DNA from: Candidatus Solibacter sp.
GTDB taxonomy: Bacteria > Acidobacteriota > Terriglobia > Bryobacterales > Bryobacteraceae
Length of the DNA stretch: 5,522 bases
Assembly (NCBI GenBank): GCA_017883345.1
Contig: JADGNT010000397.1
Span: forward strand, 1 to 5,522
Direction: 5' to 3'
Shown here: in pieces, positions 1 through 4,112 of the stretch
Layout of the letters: every line of letters begins with the position of its first letter
Numbering within the stretch: the stretch's first letter is position 1
Program-made: the position numbers and the translations under genes
The notes under the pieces: generated by a model
Told to the model about the DNA's origin: nothing
The model's input: only the letters and a program-made list of their open reading frames with translations
The model's database searches: none

Positions 1-72
1 CGGAGCGAATGTGGCCCAAGCCAGCACGGCCAAGCTCAAGACCCCCGATTTTAGTACGTTTCGTTTTTTCAA
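1..72 (-). CDS. N-terminus of a secreted protein (partial, signal peptide only)
   Basis: Read on the minus strand, a TTG at 72-70 opens a frame that runs uninterrupted off the left edge, giving 24 residues. It begins MKKRNVLKSG and continues VLSLAVLAWATFAP. This is a textbook signal peptide: a basic n-region (KKR plus a second Lys) followed by a hydrophobic stretch rich in Leu, Val and Ala with a small-residue end. A perfect GGAGGT lies 5 nt upstream of the TTG, and a good promoter sits about 60 bp further upstream. These decide the start and argue that this is a real gene despite the short visible part. The mature protein is outside the window, so its function cannot be told; export across the inner membrane is the only inference. 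It is divergent from the acyltransferase/flavoenzyme pair. Confidence 0.62.
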   Translation of the reverse strand, partial: MKKRNVLKSGVLSLAVLAWATFAP

Positions 73-77
73 TTTTG

Positions 78-83
78 ACCTCC
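78..83 (-). promoter_or_regulatory. Strong Shine-Dalgarno of the left-edge secreted-protein gene
   Basis: The minus strand reads GGAGGT, followed by CAAAA and then TTG at 72-70. The match to the anti-Shine-Dalgarno sequence and the 5-nt spacing are both good. This site selects the TTG as start; no ATG in that frame is available in the visible part. Confidence 0.65.
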
Positions 84-130
84 GAAAGTATAGGGCCACT
101 ATCTAAAGTTATTGGGTAACCCTAGGAACA

Positions 131-159
131 AGAATAAGGAAACTGAAACAACGTGTCAA
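131..159 (-). promoter_or_regulatory. Sigma-70-type promoter for the left-edge gene
   Basis: On the minus strand a perfect -35 hexamer TTGACA (159-154) is followed, after exactly 17 nt, by TATTCT (136-131), which matches four of six -10 positions. The predicted transcription start is near 124, giving a leader of roughly 50 nt before the TTG at 72. Orientation and distance fit the signal-peptide gene. The site overlaps the tail of an unsupported minus-strand reading frame (122-526), which is one reason to doubt that frame. Confidence 0.52.
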
Positions 160-616
160 TGGCCAATCTGTGCCGATTGGACCTTATAATACCAGTACTC
201 ACCATTGAGCTGCCTTGAAACGCATATTCTGCGGAAAATAATGGGAGAAACACCAACAAATCAGCCCCAGCCGGGCCCCCTTCACCAGTCACCCACCCCC
301 GTATTTTGGCGGGTGGTTTAGTACTACGTCTCAGAAACTCAGCATCCCACATTCTGGCGACCGCACCCAAAACGGCACCCACCCGCATCAGGGTGTTGAT
401 TTTTCCCACATAAACTGAAAGCATGGGGCTGTCTAAACCAAAGGAATCGGTAAATTCTTTCACGCTCCAAAGGCCCCCGGAAGCGCGGATGGGCGACCTG
501 GACCATTTAGATTCATGTAGATGCATGTAAATTCAATAAAGTATGGCATTCCTGTGATCGATGGTACAATTGCACATCCAGCAGTTAATTATGCCCTGTT
601 TACGAGGTACAACGGG
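160..616. other. Non-coding or unrecognised stretch
   Basis: No recognisable gene is seen here. The stretch is less GC-rich than the genes to its right. The longest open frame is a 134-codon minus-strand frame (122-526). It starts ATG CAT at 526, has no Shine-Dalgarno (the bases before it read TTTATTGAATTTAC), and shows no family motif I know. It could be a decayed gene or chance. A plus-strand TATAAT at 185-190 has no acceptable -35 at 16-18 bp. The stretch probably contains the 5' regulatory region of the divergent left-edge gene. Confidence 0.4.
514..529. repeat. Short direct repeat CATGTA, one helical turn apart
   Basis: CATGTA occurs at 514-519 and 524-529, so the two copies start exactly 10 bp apart. 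The pair is flanked by ATTTA (505-509) and its complement TAAAT (528-532). Same-face repeats of this kind can bind a regulator, but the arms are short and chance is quite possible. Confidence 0.2.
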
Positions 617-645
617 TTCTCCATATCCAAGGAGAGCCTTATAAT
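617..645 (+). promoter_or_regulatory. Possible promoter for the acyltransferase/flavoenzyme pair
   Basis: A perfect -10 hexamer TATAAT lies at 640-645. The hexamer 17 bp upstream is TTCTCC (617-622), a weak -35. If used, transcription would begin near 652 and leave a leader of about 225 nt before the GTG at 877, containing the palindrome at 683-698 and the alternative hairpins at 826-878. The weak -35 keeps confidence low. The same 11-bp string CCTTATAATAC also occurs at 182-192. Confidence 0.28.
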
Positions 646-679
646 ACACGAGCAAAAAGGTGGATAAATACCAGTAGCG

Positions 680-700
680 GCGGGCACTAGTTAGTGCCGC
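680..700. repeat. 16-bp palindrome, candidate operator or leader hairpin
   Basis: GGCACTA (683-689) and TAGTGCC (692-698) are perfect inverted arms separated by only GT. Two more pairs (680-681 with 699-700) form if G682 bulges. The following bases are GGGTAGAAAA, so there is no U-tract, and none follows on the minus strand either; it is therefore not an intrinsic terminator. The near-zero spacer favours a dimeric DNA-binding protein site over an RNA hairpin. It lies about 180 bp upstream of the acyltransferase start. Confidence 0.4.
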
Positions 701-764
701 GGGTAGAAAACCGAGCGTCGTGGCGAGCGGTCCCAAATGCGGAAGCCACTGCCTGGAGGTGCCT

Positions 765-860
765 TTGGCCCCACCCACTAGGACGTTCAAGTCCAGAGGA
801 CAGCAGCAGGTCCGGCCGTGGTGCCAAATCGGTTTTCGCCCGGAACGACCGATATGTTAA
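765..860 (+). CDS. Candidate leader peptide, 31 codons (doubtful)
   Basis: A TTG at 765-767 follows a perfect GGAGGT (755-760) with a 4-nt gap and opens a 31-codon frame that stops with TAA at 858-860, 16 bp before the GTG of the acyltransferase. The peptide begins MAPPTRTFKSRG and is basic, with no family resemblance. A ribosome finishing this frame would cover the inverted repeats at 828-853, so it could control the next gene. The spacing is short, the start is a TTG, and nothing else supports translation. Confidence 0.17.
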   Translation: MAPPTRTFKSRGQQQVRPWCQIGFRPERPIC

Positions 861-879
861 ACAGGAAGAAAAATCGGTG
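826..879 (+). promoter_or_regulatory. Mutually exclusive hairpins over the acyltransferase start
   Basis: AAATCGGT occurs twice, at 826-833 and 871-878, and its complement ACCGAT lies between them at 848-853. The middle element can pair with the upstream copy (828-833), a stem that can add TTC/GAA pairs at 835-837 and 843-845. It can instead pair with the downstream copy (873-878), which includes the first two bases of the GTG start and places the ribosome site AGGA (863-866) in a 19-nt loop. This resembles a translational on/off switch, but each stem is only 6 bp. A triplet of protein-binding half-sites is the alternative reading. Confidence 0.3.
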
Positions 880-1731
880 ACCCTTTTACACAGTTTTGGC
901 GATCGTATTCACAATGAACTGGTCCTGCTGGCCCCGGCAGGCGGCTTCATCCCCGAATCGTTTACGCGACGCTACGCGGGCCCAGACAGACACGCGCGCT
1001 GGCTGAGCGAAGTGCAGAGAGTGCGGGGCCGTGTTTATTTGGCGGATGGGGCGGTGCAGGCTTCGCAGTTAACCGCCGACGGCCGGCATGTGCAGCGCAG
1101 CGATTATGACAGTTGGCACCTGCTGGCGGTGGGTGGAAACGGAGAAGTGCAAGGATGTGCGCGCTACCGCCATCTCACCGGCAATGTGGGTTTTGACGAT
1201 TTGGGGGTGCGCGAATCCTGGCTGGCGAAGTGCGACCAGTGGGGTCTGAGTCTGAGAGCAGCGGTGGAATCGGAGATCGTGCGGGCGAAGCAACGCGGCG
1301 CGGCGTTCTCCGAGGTGGGGGGATGGGCCATCGTACCCGAAAAACGCTGCACCATCGAGGCGTTGCGCATCGCCATGGCCACCTACAGCCTGGCCCAGAT
1401 TCTGGGGGGCTGCGTGGGCATCACCACGGCGACCGAGCGGCACCGTTCCGCGTCGATCCTACGGCGGATTGGGGGCCGCTCGCTACAGTACGGCGGAACC
1501 GAACTGCCTTCGTACTACGACCCTCAATACCGGTGCCGGATGGAAGTTCTGCGATTCGATTCGAGCGCGCCGGATGCGTCGTGCAGGAGGTGGGTGGAAC
1601 AAATGAGCAGCCAGTTGCCTGAGGTTTCAGTAGTGGTTGCCCGGGAACCGGCAGAGAGCCTTTATGCGCCACCGCTGCAGCCCATGCCGGTGACGTGGCC
1701 ATCCCTGCCCCAGATTGGCTGGGTGACGTAA
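877..1731 (+). CDS. LuxI/FeeM-like GNAT-fold acyltransferase
   Basis: A 284-residue protein that I place in the GNAT superfamily on the LuxI/FeeM side, enzymes that move an acyl group from acyl-ACP or acyl-CoA to an amine. In LuxI-type order there are a basic segment ending in Tyr (R48, R50, Y54), an acidic pair D76-Y-D78 followed by a core strand WHLLA (80-84), the turn-and-strand GCAR (93-96) like the GxxR of LuxI, and the strand EVGGWAIVP (146-154), which parallels the LuxI segment ExxRFxV but with Gly149 where LuxI has Arg. A helix (about 159-175) and a strand with TTATERH (183-189) follow. The start is the GTG at 877, chosen because AGGA (863-866) precedes it by 10 nt and because the 61 in-frame codons upstream (from a GTG at 694) are Arg-rich and domain-less. 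The flavoenzyme follows after 34 bp. The substrate is not determined; plain GNAT acetyltransferase is the alternative. Confidence 0.6.
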   Translation: MTLLHSFGDRIHNELVLLAPAGGFIPESFTRRYAGPDRHARWLSEVQRVRGRVYLADGAVQASQLTADGRHVQRSDYDSWHLLAVGGNGEVQGCARYRHLTGNVGFDDLGVRESWLAKCDQWGLSLRAAVESEIVRAKQRGAAFSEVGGWAIVPEKRCTIEALRIAMATYSLAQILGGCVGITTATERHRSASILRRIGGRSLQYGGTELPSYYDPQYRCRMEVLRFDSSAPDASCRRWVEQMSSQLPEVSVVVAREPAESLYAPPLQPMPVTWPSLPQIGWVT

Positions 1732-1733
1732 GG

Positions 1734-1755
1734 TAGAATGTGAATTCCCGAGGAG
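1734..1755 (+). promoter_or_regulatory. Ribosome site, with a possible -10, ahead of the flavoenzyme
   Basis: GAGGAG (1750-1755) sits 10 nt before the ATG at 1766 and fixes that start. TAGAAT at 1734-1739 matches five of six -10 positions, just after the stop of the acyltransferase, but no convincing -35 is placed 16-18 bp upstream. The ribosome site is well supported; a separate promoter for the flavoenzyme is only a possibility, and read-through from the upstream gene is simpler. Confidence 0.4.
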
Positions 1756-1765
1756 TCAGCCACCT

Positions 1766-3397
1766 ATGAGTTCCGCAAGAACTGTTTCCATCCGGTCCGG
1801 CCGCCATCTGGAGATGGCGCTGGAGCAATGGACGGCACAACTGGGCCGGGAAAATGTTATCCTCGACCCCGCTGCCCTGCGTGGGGCGGAGACCGCGACC
1901 TTCGGCACCAGCGTCACCGTGCCCGCCATTGTCCGGCCGGGCAACCGCGAGGAGGTGCAGCAGGTTCTGCGCATCGCCAATGAATGGCGGATTCCGGTGT
2001 ACCCGGTGAGCGGCGGCTGTAATTGGGGCTACGGCTCCCGCGTGCCCGGCGCGAGCGGCTGTGTTCTGCTGGACCTGGGAAGGATGAACCGGATCCTCGA
2101 CTTCAGCGAGGACTTGGCCTATATAACGGTTGAGCCGGGGGTGACACAGCAGCAGGTATACGCTTTCCTGCAGGAGCGAAAGTCCGGGCTGTGGATAGAC
2201 GCGACGGGCGCCAGTCCGCAGGCCAGCCTGGTGGGCAACGCGGTGGAGCGCGGCTTCGGTCATACGCCCTACGGCGACCATTTTTCGCACGTGTGCGGGA
2301 TGGAGGTGGTGCTGCCGAATGGGGAGGTGCTGGAGACGGGGTTCTCGCGCTTTGAAGGCTCCCGCACCGGTCCACTGCACCGTTGGGGCGTGGGGGCGTA
2401 CCTCGACGGGTTGTTTACACAAAGCAACCTGGGCGTGGTGACGCGGATGTCGATCTGGCTGATGCCGGCTCCCGAATACTTTCAGGCATATTTCTTCAGT
2501 TGCGATTCCGCCGAAGGGCTGGCGCCGATCGTGGAAGCGCTACGCCCGCTGCGACTCAGCGGGACGCTGCGCAGTACCGTGCACATCGCCAACGACTACA
2601 AGGTACTGTCGGGATTGCAGCAGTATCCGTGGGAGGAAGCCGAGGGCCGGACTCCGTTACCCGAGGAAGTCATGAAGCGGCTGCGCAAGCAACTGCATTT
2701 CGGCGCCTGGAACGCCTCCGGCGGTCTTTACGGTACGCGGGCGCAGGTCGCCGAAGCCAGGCGCTTGTTGCGCCGGGCGCTTTCCGGAAAAGTCAATAAG
2801 CTGCAGTTTCTGGACCAACGGAAACTGCGCATGGCGGGCCGGTTCTCAGGCCTGTACCGGATGCTGACCGGCTGGGACCTGAGTCGCGCACTGGAACTGG
2901 TACGGCCGCTTTTCGGCCTGTTGCAGGGCGTCCCCACCGATCAGCCACTGGCCAGCACGTACTGGCGTAAACGTTTCCCGCCACCGGCGGCGATGGATCC
3001 CGACCAGGATGGCTGCGGACTGCTGTGGTGCAGCCCGGTTACGCCGGCGGACGGCGCGCAGGCGGAGGAACTGGTGGCTCTGGCGGGCGAAACCTTGCTG
3101 CAGTACGGCTTCGAACCGGCCATCTCCCTGACGATGATTACGGAGCGGAGCCTGGCGTGCGTCATCTCGATCACCTACGACCGCCATGTCCCCGGTGAGG
3201 ATGAGAAGGCGTCGGCGTGTCACGGCGAACTGCTGCGCCGCCTATCCGATGCCGGCTTCCATTCCTATCGCATGACGAGCCAATCGTCGGCCGGCTTGCA
3301 ACCGAGCCCGGGCTATGACGGCGTGTTGCGGTCGCTCAAACGCAGCCTGGACCCAAATCAGATTCTGGCGCCGGGGCGGTATCTGCCGCCCGAGTAG
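1766..3397 (+). CDS. FAD-dependent 4-alkylphenol oxidoreductase, 4-cresol dehydrogenase/VAO family
   Basis: A 543-residue flavoprotein (PchF is about 520, vanillyl-alcohol oxidase about 560). An N-terminal PCMH-type FAD domain (about 50-232) carries PVSGGCNWGYGS (80-91), VGNAVERGFGHTPYGDHF (156-173) and CGMEVVLPNGE (177-187). The C-terminal substrate domain ends DPNQILAPGR (529-538). Aligned by eye to PchF from memory, Tyr89, Tyr501-Arg502 and Arg538 match the phenolate-binding Tyr95, Tyr473-Arg474 and Arg512. Tyr399 matches the covalent-FAD Tyr384, and Trp421 matches Trp394. The His used for FAD attachment by vanillyl-alcohol oxidase is absent (Leu419). PchF Glu380, Glu427, His436 and Asp440 become Leu395, Leu455, Ala464 and Ser468. 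The expected reaction is hydride removal from the benzylic carbon of a 4-alkylphenol; the substrate is unknown. There is no signal peptide and no adjacent cytochrome. It converges on vapC with 48 bp between them and no visible terminator. Confidence 0.85.
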   Translation: MSSARTVSIRSGRHLEMALEQWTAQLGRENVILDPAALRGAETATFGTSVTVPAIVRPGNREEVQQVLRIANEWRIPVYPVSGGCNWGYGSRVPGASGCVLLDLGRMNRILDFSEDLAYITVEPGVTQQQVYAFLQERKSGLWIDATGASPQASLVGNAVERGFGHTPYGDHFSHVCGMEVVLPNGEVLETGFSRFEGSRTGPLHRWGVGAYLDGLFTQSNLGVVTRMSIWLMPAPEYFQAYFFSCDSAEGLAPIVEALRPLRLSGTLRSTVHIANDYKVLSGLQQYPWEEAEGRTPLPEEVMKRLRKQLHFGAWNASGGLYGTRAQVAEARRLLRRALSGKVNKLQFLDQRKLRMAGRFSGLYRMLTGWDLSRALELVRPLFGLLQGVPTDQPLASTYWRKRFPPPAAMDPDQDGCGLLWCSPVTPADGAQAEELVALAGETLLQYGFEPAISLTMITERSLACVISITYDRHVPGEDEKASACHGELLRRLSDAGFHSYRMTSQSSAGLQPSPGYDGVLRSLKRSLDPNQILAPGRYLPPE

Positions 3398-3445
3398 CCT
3401 CTACGTTCCAGACCCCGTTGCGGCACACATCGACTCCTCACTCGC

Positions 3446-3847
3446 TCAGATGCCGTGGATCCGTTTCAAACCCGGCCAGCGGTCGAAATCGGCGTCGAAG
3501 CTCAGGATCGAGTGAATCCCCTGGTGTTCCATGACGGCGATGTGGACCGCGTCCCGGGCGGAAAAAGAGGCTCGATTCTGTGCGATCTCAGCGGCCCGCA
3601 GCACGTCGGCCTTCTCCACCGCGAAGACGTCGTCGACCATATCCAAGAGCACCTGAAACGCCCGCCCGATGGTATTTCGCCGGTCGATGGAGATGTAGCG
3701 GTGGAGGATTTCCTGTAGCACCTCGGCATCCGTGACCAAGTGCTGTCCTTCGGCAATCAGACGTTCGGCCAGGATCTGAGACTCCGTCCTGTACGGATGT
3801 TCGCCCCCAACCAGGTACATCGGAATATTGGAGTCTACGAAGATCAA
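3446..3847 (-). CDS. vapC: VapC-type PIN-domain ribonuclease toxin
   Basis: A 133-residue PIN-domain protein, the usual size. Acidic residues of the metal site are in the expected places: Asp5 in FVDSN (3-7), Glu46 (or Glu42) in the helix EVLQEILHR, Asp99 in SARDAVHIAVM (96-106), and Asp118/Asp120 in SFDADFD (116-122). VapC enzymes are Mg-dependent endoribonucleases that cut tRNA or rRNA when freed from VapB; the target cannot be read from sequence. The start is a TTG at 3847-3845. It overlaps the vapB stop as TTGA, is preceded by AGGG 9 nt upstream, and is the only choice that keeps Asp5, since the first internal Met is residue 10. Toxin follows antitoxin with a 4-bp overlap, so translation is likely coupled. 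All catalytic acids are present, so it appears functional. Confidence 0.9.
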   Translation of the reverse strand: MIFVDSNIPMYLVGGEHPYRTESQILAERLIAEGQHLVTDAEVLQEILHRYISIDRRNTIGRAFQVLLDMVDDVFAVEKADVLRAAEIAQNRASFSARDAVHIAVMEHQGIHSILSFDADFDRWPGLKRIHGI

Positions 3848-4095
3848 GACAAATAGCCCTGCTCGATCTCGCGAAGCATCTGGTCGATATCAACCGCAGG
3901 CGGGGGATCAGGGTTCTCCACGGCGCGTCGTATGGCTCTTAGCTTGGCTTCGGGATCTTTCACCGACTTGTGGGTGCGCGCGTCGCGCAGCGTTCGCCGA
4001 ACCCACTCCCCAACGGTCAAGTGCTCACGCTGCGCCAGAAGCTGGATGTCCGACATCTCCTCATCGGCCAGTAAGACCTGGAGTCGCTTGCTCAT
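3844..4095 (-). CDS. vapB: VapB-type ribbon-helix-helix antitoxin
   Basis: An 83-residue antitoxin. The N-terminus has the ribbon-helix-helix layout: a basic strand SKRLQVLLA (2-10), helix A about DEEMSDIQLLAQREH (11-25), the turn LTVGE (26-30) and helix B WVRRTLRDAR (31-40). A flexible, proline-rich linker (NPDPPPA, 61-67) leads to a short acidic, amphipathic tail DIDQMLREIEQGY (69-81), the kind of segment that threads over the PIN active site and blocks it. Its stop overlaps the vapC start by 4 bp. The ATG at 4095 has no Shine-Dalgarno; the bases before it are AT-rich. A 13-bp palindrome covers the start codon and could be its own operator, which fits the autoregulation known for this family. 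It lies 17 bp after the stop of the upstream minus-strand gene. Confidence 0.85.
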   Translation of the reverse strand: MSKRLQVLLADEEMSDIQLLAQREHLTVGEWVRRTLRDARTHKSVKDPEAKLRAIRRAVENPDPPPAVDIDQMLREIEQGYLS

Positions 4096-4103
4096 AATAT
4101 GAG
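4091..4103. promoter_or_regulatory. Candidate VapB operator over the vapB start codon
   Basis: CTCATA (4091-4096) and TATGAG (4098-4103) are perfect inverted arms around a single A. The vapB ATG (4095-4093 on the minus strand) lies inside the left arm. A one-base spacer cannot form an RNA hairpin, so a DNA site for the ribbon-helix-helix antitoxin dimer is the natural reading. No second copy was seen nearby. No clear promoter could be placed in the 17 bp before vapB or in the end of the preceding gene. Confidence 0.42.
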
Positions 4104-4112
4104 GATAACGTA

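Noticed and set aside
87..92. Minus-strand TATACT as a -10 for the left-edge gene
   Set aside because: Transcription would begin inside the ribosome site, and no -35 lies at a proper distance. The promoter at 131-159 is much better.
293..316. CCACCC...GGGTGG inverted repeat
   Set aside because: It has a six-pair stem with a 12-nt loop in a C-rich run and no T-tract, so it is likely chance.
122..526. 134-codon minus-strand reading frame starting MHLHESKW
   Set aside because: It has no ribosome site and no family motif I recognise, and its 3' part overlaps a good promoter for the left-edge gene. Kept only as part of an unexplained stretch.
533..790. 85-codon minus-strand frame with a TTG start
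   Set aside because: It has no Shine-Dalgarno before the TTG, no recognisable domain, and overlaps the leader of the acyltransferase.
781..801. GTTCAAGTCC, resembling a tRNA T-loop
   Set aside because: The flanking bases do not give a proper five-pair T-stem, and no acceptor, anticodon or D-arm could be found around it.
694..876. N-terminal extension of the acyltransferase to a GTG at 694
   Set aside because: The 61 extra residues are Arg-rich and domain-less. The GTG at 694 lies inside a palindrome and has no ribosome site, whereas the GTG at 877 has AGGA at the right distance.
1421..2422. 333-codon minus-strand frame opposite the acyltransferase and flavoenzyme
   Set aside because: It is a shadow of two well-supported plus-strand genes in GC-rich sequence; its Pro/His/Arg-rich product shows no domain.
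3398..3445. Possible bidirectional terminator between the convergent flavoenzyme and vapC genes
   Set aside because: No stable inverted repeat with a flanking T-tract could be found in the 48 bp.
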